This document shows, one piece after another, positions 32,440 to 40,441 of a stretch of DNA of 48,490 nt. Source of the stretch: Lachnospiraceae bacterium. Lineage in GTDB: Bacteria; Bacillota; Clostridia; Lachnospirales; Lachnospiraceae. The notes beneath the pieces were generated by a model. It made no database searches. It saw nothing but the letters and a program-made list of their open reading frames with translations, and had not been told where the DNA came from. The position numbers and the translations under genes are program-made. The stretch lies in NCBI GenBank assembly GCA_017962105.1, contig JAGCVY010000004.1:1-48490 (forward strand). The letters run 5' to 3'. Every line of letters begins with the position of its first letter. Position 1 is the stretch's first letter.

Positions 32440-33525
32440 TTACTCCGTCTTCTTAAGCTCACCTTCGTCATCGTACTCGTCGGAGTAGCCGTCCTCATAA
32501 ATATCATATCCGTCCGTAATCGGAAGGATGTCCTTGACATTGATCTTAAATCCGACGACCCCCCAGGAAAGACCGACTCCGAACGAACTCGTCAGAAGAT
32601 TGACTTCTCTGTCTTCCTCTACTGTTCCGTATCTGTCCACAATTGCAAGCGGAACCGAGCAACCGCTCGTATTGCCGTAGCGGTCAAGACATACCGGAAC
32701 ATTCTCCATCGGCATTCCGACTCGTTTTGCAATGTTCTTCAGGATCATCATATTGGCCTGATGAAGCACCAGATTGTCATAATCCTCAATCTTCGTGTCT
32801 GTCTGTGCCAGATACTCCTCGAGCAGCTTGGGCACCTCACTGATTGTGAAATTGAACACAGCAATATCATCACCGGGAACACTCTGCGGTCCCTCGGGAT
32901 GTCTCCACGCTCCATACGGGATTGACAACGCCTTATGTCTGGTACCGTCGCTCATCAAGGCAGAACTGAAGCCGCCCTCCCCACTCTTCTCAAGAAGAAT
33001 CGCCGCACTTGCATCTCCGAAGAGAAGGCCGGTATTGGAAGACATGACTTTCTTTCTGTGCCTTCTCCCTCTCGCAAGAGAATCGCCGACAGTTACAAGA
33101 GCCTTGGTCGCATTGGACGAGTTCAAAATACTCGCGGCAAGCGAAACACCATATACAAACCCGGAACAGCCGAGGTTCACGTCAAAAACTAGACAATCCA
33201 TGGAAAGGCCGAGTCTCTTCTGGATTGTAAGCGCAGTGGAAGGAGTCCGGTAATCCGGCGTCTGTGTGAGATTTATTAAAACACCGATCTCCTCCGGCTT
33301 ATAATACCCCGAATCCATAATCTGCTTTGCAGCAGTATAGGAAAAGTCCGCCGCAGTCTGGGTAAAATCGCTCTTTCTCTTCTCCAAAATTCCGGTATTT
33401 TTCATAAAGTTCTTGATGTACTTGGGATCCGGATTGTCCAACTCACTTGTTACATCAATTACTGTCGGAGGAACAGACGCTGCGATTGCTGAAATCTTCA
33501 CGCCGTCATATTTACTGAAAACCAT
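32440..33525 (-). CDS. 3-oxoacyl-ACP synthase III-like condensing enzyme (B)
   Basis: A 361-aa KASIII homologue with triad C120 (DVNLGCSGFVYG), H255 (VLHQANMM) and N285 (RYGNTSGCS). It has an acidic C-terminal tail (about residues 340-361, rich in Asp, Glu and Tyr) not seen in ordinary FabH. It should condense a second acyl primer with malonyl-ACP. Relative to KASIII A it differs in the loop before the phosphate-binding region (ARGRRHRKKV near 151-160) and in residues around the primer tunnel, so the two probably accept different primers. The start at 33525 follows AAAGGAG; an upstream in-frame ATG at 33567 would overlap the SDR B stop. Confidence 0.9.
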   Translation of the reverse strand: MVFSKYDGVKISAIAASVPPTVIDVTSELDNPDPKYIKNFMKNTGILEKRKSDFTQTAADFSYTAAKQIMDSGYYKPEEIGVLINLTQTPDYRTPSTALTIQKRLGLSMDCLVFDVNLGCSGFVYGVSLAASILNSSNATKALVTVGDSLARGRRHRKKVMSSNTGLLFGDASAAILLEKSGEGGFSSALMSDGTRHKALSIPYGAWRHPEGPQSVPGDDIAVFNFTISEVPKLLEEYLAQTDTKIEDYDNLVLHQANMMILKNIAKRVGMPMENVPVCLDRYGNTSGCSVPLAIVDRYGTVEEDREVNLLTSSFGVGLSWGVVGFKINVKDILPITDGYDIYEDGYSDEYDDEGELKKTE

Positions 33526-33544
33526 TCTTTCGTACTCCTTTCTA

Positions 33545-34315
33545 TTAGCAGCAGGCAAATCCGCCATCTACCGGAAGATGAACGCCGGTAATCGTATGGG
33601 ATACGGGCGAAAGTAGGAAAATGATCGCGTTGGCAACATCCGCAGGTGCATTCATACCGAGGAACTGGCGGGGATTCGCCTGAATCTTCATTTCCGTATC
33701 TTTCATCGTAGCTTTCAGTTCCATATACTCCGTATACATTGCGGTTGCTGTAGCTGCAGGCTGAATGGTGTTCACACGGATATTCTTCTCCCCGAGTTCT
33801 TTCGCCATACAGCGCATTGCTCCGTCCATTGCCGCCTTGGAGGCTCCGTATGCGGCCTGTGCTGTTGCTCCGTGAGTTGCCGCGATGGAAGAGATGCCGA
33901 CGATACTCAATCCTTCATTGTAACGCCCCTTCTTGCTAAGGATTCGAACAATTTCAAAAAAAGAGTAGAAGTTTACAAGCATGATCTTGTGAAGCCGCTC
34001 AAATTTATAATTTATGAGCGGAAGATTCTTTACAATGCCGGCACACTGAACATATCCGTCAAACGGACCCGTCTCCTTGATAATCCCGACAACAATATCT
34101 TCGAGTTCTTCAATCTTGGAAAGATCCACGGCATGAATGCTATGTCCTTCCCCTTTGAGCATGGACAGGGTTTCCTTAAGTCCCTCTTCCTGAAGATCCA
34201 TAATGGAAACTTTCGCCCCCATCTCGCTCAGAATAATTGCCGTCTGTCTTCCGATTCCGGAAGCGCCGCCGGTAATCAAAACATGCTTTCCCTCCATCCG
34301 AATATAATCGTACAT
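33545..34315 (-). CDS. SDR-family 3-oxoacyl-ACP reductase-like protein (B)
   Basis: A 256-aa short-chain dehydrogenase with TGGASGIG (15-22), serine near 142-143 (VGISSIAA), YGASK with Y156 and K160, and TGVHLPVDGGF near the end. It is paralogous to SDR A and is placed directly before KASIII B, as SDR A is placed directly after KASIII A. The expected reaction is reduction of a beta-ketoacyl-ACP to beta-hydroxyacyl-ACP with NADPH. The start at 34315 has GGGAGG at 6 nt. Two ketoreductases with no dehydratase in the operon imply that hydroxyl groups are kept in the product. Confidence 0.88.
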   Translation of the reverse strand: MYDYIRMEGKHVLITGGASGIGRQTAIILSEMGAKVSIMDLQEEGLKETLSMLKGEGHSIHAVDLSKIEELEDIVVGIIKETGPFDGYVQCAGIVKNLPLINYKFERLHKIMLVNFYSFFEIVRILSKKGRYNEGLSIVGISSIAATHGATAQAAYGASKAAMDGAMRCMAKELGEKNIRVNTIQPAATATAMYTEYMELKATMKDTEMKIQANPRQFLGMNAPADVANAIIFLLSPVSHTITGVHLPVDGGFACC

Positions 34316-34365
34316 AGTCTACCTCCCTGTTATTCCTTTTTTCAGCAAACAACTTTTTTTGCGAC

Positions 34366-35013
34366 CTATGGCCAATATAATAACTCATTCACATCATAAA
34401 TGAAACCCCCAAAATGACCGGGATATACACGAATTCCTTCGGAGATATGCCTAAGTCTCGGAACACTGATTGTTTCCCACTGTTTTCTACTTCCTCCGGG
34501 CGCTCCGAAATTGGCCTTAAAATTCTTGATCAGACTGTCTCCGGAGAAGAAATTTTCACCGTCCAGCAGAATCCCGATACTTCCGGGCGAATGCCCCGGG
34601 AGTTCAAAAAGCTGCCATTTATGCCCCAGCCAACCATACTCCTGTCGATCCGTAAACACATCATCCGCTTGGCAGCGATATTCGGGATCATATGGCGGAA
34701 CTTCGTCCGCGTTCGCCCATGTCTGCAATTCACAGAAAGTACGGAAATACTGAGCGAGGTTTTTCTTCGGGTTGCAAATGTTCGCCGCGCATGCGTTGCT
34801 GCAGATTACCGGAACGTTCGTCTCTTTCTTCCAGAGATTGACTCCGGATATGTGATCATAGTGTTCGTGCGTCAGAAGTATGCACTCTGTCTGCAGTCCT
34901 TTTACCGGTTCAATATTCTCGAACGGGTCAATTACAACCGCTCGGTCTCCCTCAACGACCACATACATGTTTGAAGACAATAGCTTTGATTCATATTTTC
35001 GGATCTCAATCAA
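34366..35013 (-). CDS. Metallo-beta-lactamase-fold hydrolase
   Basis: A 215-aa MBL-fold protein with the metal motif THEHYDH (H49, H51, D53, H54), PGHSPGS, FSGDSL and YPGHFG, so all expected zinc/iron ligands look present. A TTG start at 35013 is proposed: TTGA overlaps the fabD stop and the frame fits the family start. The longer in-frame ATG at 35127 would bury 115 nt in fabD and adds unrelated sequence. MBL-fold proteins beside ACP and KAS genes often act as thioesterases or lactonases, so release or proofreading of an acyl-ACP is likely. A glyoxalase-type or other hydrolysis is the alternative. Confidence 0.82.
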   Translation of the reverse strand: MIEIRKYESKLLSSNMYVVVEGDRAVVIDPFENIEPVKGLQTECILLTHEHYDHISGVNLWKKETNVPVICSNACAANICNPKKNLAQYFRTFCELQTWANADEVPPYDPEYRCQADDVFTDRQEYGWLGHKWQLFELPGHSPGSIGILLDGENFFSGDSLIKNFKANFGAPGGSRKQWETISVPRLRHISEGIRVYPGHFGGFIYDVNELLYWP

Positions 35014-35939
35014 GTGTTCAGAGCCTCCAGTGTCTCCTGCAGCGTTTTCACATTTTCCACACGGAAAATCCGAACATCCGTCAACGTCTTCTTCACAAGA
35101 CCGGACAACGTCTTGCCGGCGCCGCATTCGATGAACGTGTCAATTCCATCTTCCTGCATCTTCTTCAGGGTCTTAACCCACTGCACGGGACTCATCGCCT
35201 GCTTTACCAAAAGCCCCGCCGCCAGGGACCCGTCCATCAACGGTTCGCCGTCGACATTCATATATACCGGAACGGAAGGATTACTAAAGGAGATTTCGGT
35301 AAATTCCTTCTCAAGGCGCCTTGCAGCCGGTTCCATCATCGCGCAGTGGAACGGAGCGCTCACCGCCAGTTTCACATAGCGAAGACCTTCCGCCTCAGCA
35401 ATCGCACACGCCTCGTCAACTCCGGCCACAGAACCGGAAACAACGGTCTGAACAGGACTGTTATAATTTGCAGCTACCACATATCCCTTCATCACTCTCC
35501 CGCAGATATTTTCAACCTGTTCCGACGTAGCACCGATAAATGCTGCCATAGCTCCTTCACCCGGAGCAACCGCTTCCTGCATGGCATCCGCGCGGATCTG
35601 AATGAGACGGAAGACTTCCTCAAGAGAGATGGCCCCCGCATAGGCAAGCGCCGCATACTCTCCCAGGGAGAATCCTGCAACTGCATCCGCGTGAATTCCA
35701 TGCGCCTTCAGTGTCATTGCTGCGGCGATATCCCCGGTCAGCATGCATGGCTGTGTGTTATGGGTCAGATTCAATTCCTCTTGTGTTCCCTCGAAGCAGA
35801 GGCCGGATATGCTCCTGCCCAAAACCTCATCCGCCTTGTTGAAAACTTCCTTTGCCGCAGATTCCTCAGCATACAGATCCTTCATCATTCCGGGAAACTG
35901 CGCTCCCTGTCCGGAAAATAAGAAACCGATCTTTGCCAT
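35010..35939 (-). CDS. fabD: Malonyl-CoA:ACP transacylase
   Basis: A 309-aa transacylase with LFSGQGAQFPGM at the N-terminus, the active-site serine S91 in GFSLGE, R116 in IRADAMQ for malonyl binding and H198 in SAPFHCAMM. These four features define FabD-type malonyl transferases. It loads malonyl groups onto the operon's ACP. The ATG at 35939 follows GGGAGG; the stop overlaps the TTG of the MBL-fold gene. Its presence shows that the KASIII enzymes use malonyl-ACP and that the pathway carries its own full loading system, in line with the malonyl-CoA-forming carboxyltransferase module downstream. It may duplicate a housekeeping fabD elsewhere. Confidence 0.93.
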   Translation of the reverse strand: MAKIGFLFSGQGAQFPGMMKDLYAEESAAKEVFNKADEVLGRSISGLCFEGTQEELNLTHNTQPCMLTGDIAAAMTLKAHGIHADAVAGFSLGEYAALAYAGAISLEEVFRLIQIRADAMQEAVAPGEGAMAAFIGATSEQVENICGRVMKGYVVAANYNSPVQTVVSGSVAGVDEACAIAEAEGLRYVKLAVSAPFHCAMMEPAARRLEKEFTEISFSNPSVPVYMNVDGEPLMDGSLAAGLLVKQAMSPVQWVKTLKKMQEDGIDTFIECGAGKTLSGLVKKTLTDVRIFRVENVKTLQETLEALNT

Positions 35940-35953
35940 AAAATATCCTCCCT

Positions 35954-37387
35954 CTATTTCTTCTTTCGTACTTTTTTGATCAAATGTTTGATCTCTTCAC
36001 GCTTGTATATCGCTATCGCAACAACTACCAGAAAGCATACCGCAATCACCGAATACCGGACTACCGTGTTCTGATACAGCAGAAGCGCAGTCGGGATAAG
36101 CATGATTGCGGCAATCAGCACTGCTGCAAACGTTTTCGCCGACAAAATCTCTTTAATCTCCATCTTCAGCGTGACCCGGTAATGAAGCACACACAGAAGC
36201 AGAAGACACAGAACAGTGGCATAACAAACGGCCATATAGCCGAACAGATACACTCCCAGTATATCCAGCACAACATTCAACGCGGCAACTCCTCCTGTCA
36301 GAATTGCAGCATATCGCGGTTTTTTGTTATACGTTTCTATATTTACAAAAGTCGCTGTTAAAACAGTGAAAATTCCGCACAGAATATTCGGTGGCAGCAG
36401 ATAGATTGCATCCTTATACTTCTGCCCGCCTAATATATGAATAATCTCCGGTCCGATTGCCAGCGCCGCAAATGTAGCTAGGACGACTGCCCACAAATAC
36501 ACGCGGTAAAACTTCTTAACATCCTTGTGTCTGCGTGTTTTCAACATATCATACAGCCAAGGCGCCCACGCCATATTAATCGTCTGAACCAGAAGCAGAA
36601 TAATCTGGCTTGTGCTGTGTGTCACCGAAACATTACTGACATTTTCGGGGGTACACATATGCTTCAGAATAATGGTGTCGGCTGTCAAAAGCACGCGGCT
36701 TCCGATGTAACTGAAAACCAGAGGCAGTCCTAACCGTATTGCGTACTTCCAATACGAAACTCTGATCGTTCTGGAACAATGCAGAAAATATATGTAAAAT
36801 GCAACTCCTAGTGCAATATACAACACGTGTTGGCCGATAATCCGACCGAACAGCGGATCGCTGTCTTTCATCAGTAGGACCATCACAAGCGCGATAATCG
36901 GCGCAAGAATCGACGCTCCAAGCGATATTGTCGAGCTGACCTTGTACTTATATTCCACGCGTTGTTTTGTCTGAAACATATATATCGCCGGAACTGTGAA
37001 CAAATAGGCAAACATCACATACATATATTCCTTCTTCATCAGAAAGAGCTTGTCAAACATATGCGGGAAAGCAAGGTATAAACCGAACAACACTCCGGCA
37101 ATCAACGTACTCAGGCAGAGTGACGATGTAATATAACTCTTGTATTCTTCTTCGGAATAATCAAACCGTGCAAGGTTCAGCGTTCCGTGTATTTCCAAAC
37201 TACAGAAGATTATCAAAACCGATTGCCAGGAGCAGAAGACTGAAAAATCACCGTACTGTGCCTTAGTCATCAGTCTGGTGAAAATCGGCATCGTAATGAA
37301 CACCATTCCTTTAGTTAAGAACATCGAAGCGACATACCAAAAACCGGATTTCAAAAGCAAACGTTTTCCGACTACTTTATCTGCCAT
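35954..37387 (-). CDS. wzx: Wzx-like lipid-linked oligosaccharide flippase
   Basis: A 477-aa integral membrane protein with about 14 hydrophobic segments of the polysaccharide transporter/MOP family. Characteristic stretches are SGFWYVASMFLTKGMVFITMP at the N-terminus, PTIFTRL-like IFTRLMTKAQYGDFSVF and the mid-protein RLGLPLVFSYIGSRVL. It should flip the undecaprenyl-diphosphate-linked sugar unit to the outer face. It is placed between fabD (14 nt downstream) and the PglD-like protein gene (15 nt upstream). The basic C-terminal tail (KREEIKHLIKKVRKKK) is typical. One flippase plus one polymerase fits a Wzx/Wzy-dependent route. Confidence 0.88.
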   Translation of the reverse strand: MADKVVGKRLLLKSGFWYVASMFLTKGMVFITMPIFTRLMTKAQYGDFSVFCSWQSVLIIFCSLEIHGTLNLARFDYSEEEYKSYITSSLCLSTLIAGVLFGLYLAFPHMFDKLFLMKKEYMYVMFAYLFTVPAIYMFQTKQRVEYKYKVSSTISLGASILAPIIALVMVLLMKDSDPLFGRIIGQHVLYIALGVAFYIYFLHCSRTIRVSYWKYAIRLGLPLVFSYIGSRVLLTADTIILKHMCTPENVSNVSVTHSTSQIILLLVQTINMAWAPWLYDMLKTRRHKDVKKFYRVYLWAVVLATFAALAIGPEIIHILGGQKYKDAIYLLPPNILCGIFTVLTATFVNIETYNKKPRYAAILTGGVAALNVVLDILGVYLFGYMAVCYATVLCLLLLCVLHYRVTLKMEIKEILSAKTFAAVLIAAIMLIPTALLLYQNTVVRYSVIAVCFLVVVAIAIYKREEIKHLIKKVRKKK

Positions 37388-37402
37388 AATTCGAACTCCA
37401 AC

Positions 37403-38053
37403 TTACTTCTCCCTAACACTCTTCGCCGGAACTCCACCCGCATGGGTTCCAGGTTTCAGATTTTTCACTACAAGACTTCCCGGTTCAACAACACATCTGT
37501 CACCGATGCTCCTCCCTACAGCAAGGAACACGTGATCCCCCACAAAACAGTCATTTCCGATTGAATCTCCTGCAATATTGGCATACCGCATTACCGTGCT
37601 GTACTCTCCGATCTTATGCCCGGACAGCATGGAATGGATTACCGTTGCAAAATTTCCAATCTCAAGCCCCGGTTTCGCCGAATAAAGCGCGACAATACAT
37701 CCTTCGCCGACGTTCAACCACTTGTCAAACGCCAGCATCCAGGGCGCGATAACCGTCTCAAACCGGACATTCTTCTCTCGAAGAAACTGTACCGTCATCC
37801 GTTTTCTCGCTGGATCCTTCACTCCGAGAACAATGCTGACACCTTCCGTAGGAACCCAATCGTTCACCGTTCCCAGAACCGCTGCCGGAAACTTCGTTCC
37901 CGCCGCATCCGGTCCATCATTCAGGAAAACAAATCCGTCAATATGGTACCCCTGTTCACGATTCCTCTGTGCATACCATTTGTTGCTTTCCTCGAGGATA
38001 CTGAAAACCTCCAACCCAAACAAACCGTCAGTCACTATAACAACATTCTGCAT
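37403..38053 (-). CDS. PglD-like left-handed beta-helix protein (B)
   Basis: A 216-aa protein with an N-terminal Rossmann-like domain (MQNVVIVTDGLFGLEVFSI) and a C-terminal hexapeptide-repeat beta-helix, the sugar N-acyltransferase (PglD/NeuD) plan. In PglD the catalytic base is a histidine in an E-H-(D/E) segment; here the aligned positions read SMLSGHKIG, so the His is displaced by about two residues or absent. Nearly 40% of residues seem to align with its upstream neighbour, so they are paralogues. The start at 38053 is the second ATG after GAGGAG. It may transfer the acyl group to an amino sugar, or serve as a non-catalytic partner. Confidence 0.72.
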   Translation of the reverse strand: MQNVVIVTDGLFGLEVFSILEESNKWYAQRNREQGYHIDGFVFLNDGPDAAGTKFPAAVLGTVNDWVPTEGVSIVLGVKDPARKRMTVQFLREKNVRFETVIAPWMLAFDKWLNVGEGCIVALYSAKPGLEIGNFATVIHSMLSGHKIGEYSTVMRYANIAGDSIGNDCFVGDHVFLAVGRSIGDRCVVEPGSLVVKNLKPGTHAGGVPAKSVREK

Positions 38054-38066
38054 CGTCATCTCCTCA

Positions 38067-38708
38067 TTAACCAATCTGCGCAGCAGGGACACCGAAAACC
38101 GTTGCCCCCTTCTCCACATCACTCGTAACGATGCTGCCGACGCTGACCTGTGCATCATCGCCGACGGTTACCCCGGGAACAACCACCGCATGGCTCCCGA
38201 TAAACACCCTCTTACCGATAGTTGCATTATCAACCACAGTAAACCCGGTAGTTGTGCTATAATCTCCGATCACCGATCCGGCACAAATTGAGGAAGCATT
38301 GATGTTCACGAAATCGCCGAGCGTTACTCCCGCGCTGATGCTGTAGGCTGTGATAAAACACCCTTCCCCGAGCGTGCAGTAATCCGACACGATGCTCCAC
38401 GGGGCAATCAGCGTTTCAAACTTGCATCCTCGCTCTTTCAGCATTATCGACAGCTTTTCCTTCACCTTCGGAAAAGCGGCTCCGATCGCATAAACCTCAT
38501 TCCCCTTCGGCTGCCAGTCCGATATTTTGCCGATGATCGGAATCTTCACGTTTTTTCCGTCCAACGCATTCGGGTTGTCATCAAGAAAGCCCAAAACGTT
38601 GTACTTCTCTTCCTGCCCTTTCAGTCTCAGCTGAAGATTAATAGCATCAATCACGGAAAGAACTTCCATTCCGTAGGTGCCGGCGCAAACAATAATGATA
38701 TCCTTCAT
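38067..38708 (-). CDS. PglD-like left-handed beta-helix protein (A)
   Basis: A 213-aa protein of the PglD/NeuD sugar O/N-acyltransferase family, with a Rossmann-like N-terminus (IIIVCAGTYGMEVLSVI) and isoleucine-rich hexapeptide repeats (TLGEGCFITAYSISAGVTLGD and later turns). The expected catalytic His segment (PglD has E-H-E) reads ICAGSVIG here, so the canonical base is missing. It therefore may use another residue, use acyl-ACP, or be regulatory. It follows the ATP-grasp gene by 15 nt with a GGAG site. Together with protein B it is the best candidate for attaching an acyl group to the 4-amino sugar made by the dehydratase and aminotransferase upstream. Confidence 0.75.
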   Translation of the reverse strand: MKDIIIVCAGTYGMEVLSVIDAINLQLRLKGQEEKYNVLGFLDDNPNALDGKNVKIPIIGKISDWQPKGNEVYAIGAAFPKVKEKLSIMLKERGCKFETLIAPWSIVSDYCTLGEGCFITAYSISAGVTLGDFVNINASSICAGSVIGDYSTTTGFTVVDNATIGKRVFIGSHAVVVPGVTVGDDAQVSVGSIVTSDVEKGATVFGVPAAQIG

Positions 38709-38723
38709 TGTCTATCTCCATTC

Positions 38724-39695
38724 TCAGGCATTTTCCCGTATGATCTTAATCTCGTTATATTTCATCATGTAAACGCCCTCATCATATGCCCCGATGTTAC
38801 GAGCATTCGCGTTTCCTTTAAGGTTTTCCAGAACCAGCTTCATGTGATCGCAGCCGGACTCAAAGGCATGAGGGTATCCGCCTCCGAATCGGGGATTGAC
38901 TTCGCTGATATAATACTGACCGTCAATCTCAAAAATGTCGATGTCGATCTGTCCGCGGAAACCGGCCTCTTTGACAAACTTTTCAATCATGGCAAACAGC
39001 TCCGGGTCTTTAAAACTCACAGCCTTGTCAGTCTCTCCCGCGCGCATCAGGATTTTCTTCTTGGTGAAGATCGAGACGATCTCGCCGGAAATCAGATCGA
39101 TGTATACATCCACGCCGATCTCCTGTCCCCTCAGGAACTCCTGTATCATCAAATCCTCACTGTGATCATAGAGAAGATCGACTGTCTCTTTGTCATGCGC
39201 TTTCGAGATGCTGATGCTTGCAGATCCCCGGTAGGGTTTCACGAACACCGGGTATGTAATCTCCCCGCTGTCCACAGCCGCAAAGAACTCTTCCCTTTCT
39301 TTCCACGATCTCGCGCAGTTATACCCATGCTCCTTCAGCCAATGGTACATCTGCATCTTGTCGAGTGACCTCTCGCAGAGTTCATAGGAACTGCCGATAA
39401 CCGTCACGCCCAGTTCCCGGAAGCGCTGCTCATTCTTCGCAAGGAGACTCAGCTCCGGATCGATCAGGCTCAGCACTCCATTTATCTGCTCTCTCCTGCA
39501 GATGTCCAGAATAACATCGATATATCCGTTTGCGGTTATCGGGGGAACAATGTAGAATTTATCGGCATCGTAGATTGCCGGTCCGAGCTTGCTTGCGTCC
39601 GTAGCGACAACCTTTCCGATTCCGTCAAACGTTCTTTTGAAATACTGAACGATCTTGTTTCTTGTGCCTGCCGCCAGAATAAGAATATTAACCAT
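38724..39695 (-). CDS. ATP-grasp ligase of the carbamoyl-phosphate-synthase-like/PylC type
   Basis: A 323-aa protein with an N-terminal pre-ATP-grasp Rossmann domain (MVNILILAAGTRNKIV) and an ATP-grasp domain including FVKPYRGSASISI (near 151-163), IQEFLRGQEIGVDVYID (near 183-199) and the metal-binding end IDIDIFEIDGQYYISEVNPRFGGGYPH (split motif, near 254-280). These enzymes activate a carboxylate as an acyl phosphate and join it to an amine or thiol. In sugar loci they often couple amino acids or organic acids to amino sugars. It is 3 nt from the PGT gene, so tightly coupled. Substrates are unknown; a role in joining the new acyl acid or an amino acid to the 4-amino group is plausible. Confidence 0.8.
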   Translation of the reverse strand: MVNILILAAGTRNKIVQYFKRTFDGIGKVVATDASKLGPAIYDADKFYIVPPITANGYIDVILDICRREQINGVLSLIDPELSLLAKNEQRFRELGVTVIGSSYELCERSLDKMQMYHWLKEHGYNCARSWKEREEFFAAVDSGEITYPVFVKPYRGSASISISKAHDKETVDLLYDHSEDLMIQEFLRGQEIGVDVYIDLISGEIVSIFTKKKILMRAGETDKAVSFKDPELFAMIEKFVKEAGFRGQIDIDIFEIDGQYYISEVNPRFGGGYPHAFESGCDHMKLVLENLKGNANARNIGAYDEGVYMMKYNEIKIIRENA

Positions 39696-39698
39696 CGT

Positions 39699-40322
39699 TT
39701 ACCTCTTCTGATTCTTAAGGGCTTCCATAAGCGGAACCCTGTTTGATGCGAGCGCATCGGGCGATCCTTTTCGGAAAATGACCACACCGATCGTTTGGAA
39801 GAATATCTTCAGATCCAGCAGGAACGAGACATGCTCTGCATAGTAAGTGTCCTTCTTAAGACTTTCCTCCCACGGGATCACATTTCTTCCTTCTACCGAA
39901 GCGATACAGGTAAACCCGGGCTTGACATTATGCCGCTTGTGCTGTTCGTCATTGTAATAGGGCAGGTAATAGATCAGCAACGGCCTCGGTCCGATAAAAC
40001 TCATATCCCCTTTCAGGATATTGAACATCTCGGGGATTTCATCCAAACTAATCTTCCGAAGAAAATTCCCGAACTTTGTCTTTCTCTTTTCATTCGGAAG
40101 CAGTTCCCCGTTCTCATCCGTCTCATTCGTCATCGTACGGAACTTAATCAGCCGGAACACTTTCTCCTTGTAACCGACTCTGTCCTGTACGAAGAAAACC
40201 GGGGATCCGAGTTTGATTCTTACAAGAATCGCCGTGACCAGGTAAAACGGCAGTAAAAGAAAGATCATAACTGTCGACAGAACGATATCAAACAATCTCT
40301 TAATATATTTTTGGTATATCAT
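39699..40322 (-). CDS. PglC-like phosphoglycosyltransferase (initiating sugar transferase)
   Basis: A 207-aa monotopic phosphoglycosyltransferase. A single re-entrant hydrophobic helix (about 10-32) is followed by the catalytic core: SPVFFVQDRVG (40-50), FRLIKFRTM (56-64), LRKISLDEIPE with the catalytic dyad D94-E95, and FIGPRPLL (109-116). It moves a sugar-1-phosphate from a UDP-sugar to undecaprenyl phosphate, the first membrane step. Small PglC-type members prefer UDP-diNAc-bacillosamine or related N-acetyl sugars, matching the dehydratase and aminotransferase upstream. The Shine-Dalgarno GTGAGG lies 11 nt before the ATG. A 118-nt gap upstream contains a possible 32-aa gene. Confidence 0.92.
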   Translation of the reverse strand: MIYQKYIKRLFDIVLSTVMIFLLLPFYLVTAILVRIKLGSPVFFVQDRVGYKEKVFRLIKFRTMTNETDENGELLPNEKRKTKFGNFLRKISLDEIPEMFNILKGDMSFIGPRPLLIYYLPYYNDEQHKRHNVKPGFTCIASVEGRNVIPWEESLKKDTYYAEHVSFLLDLKIFFQTIGVVIFRKGSPDALASNRVPLMEALKNQKR

Positions 40323-40342
40323 GTATACGCTACCTCACATTG

Positions 40343-40441
40343 TCATTGCCGCTTCATCGTCTTTTTCAGCCGTGTTAAAAACCGCTCCCTGGACTCCGGA
40401 ACAATTTCCGGAATAGAGGCCGATTGCTCCTTCTCCCGCAT
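40343..40441 (-). CDS. Possible 32-aa peptide between aminotransferase and PGT genes
   Basis: An open frame of 32 codons (MREKEQSASIPEIVPESRER then FLTRLKKTMKRQ) starts as TAATG at the aminotransferase stop and fills the gap to the PGT gene. It is strongly charged and helical-looking. There is no independent Shine-Dalgarno sequence, so reinitiation would be needed. It could be a real micro-protein, a leader controlling PGT translation, or a decayed gene end. Confidence 0.35.
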   Translation of the reverse strand: MREKEQSASIPEIVPESRERFLTRLKKTMKRQ

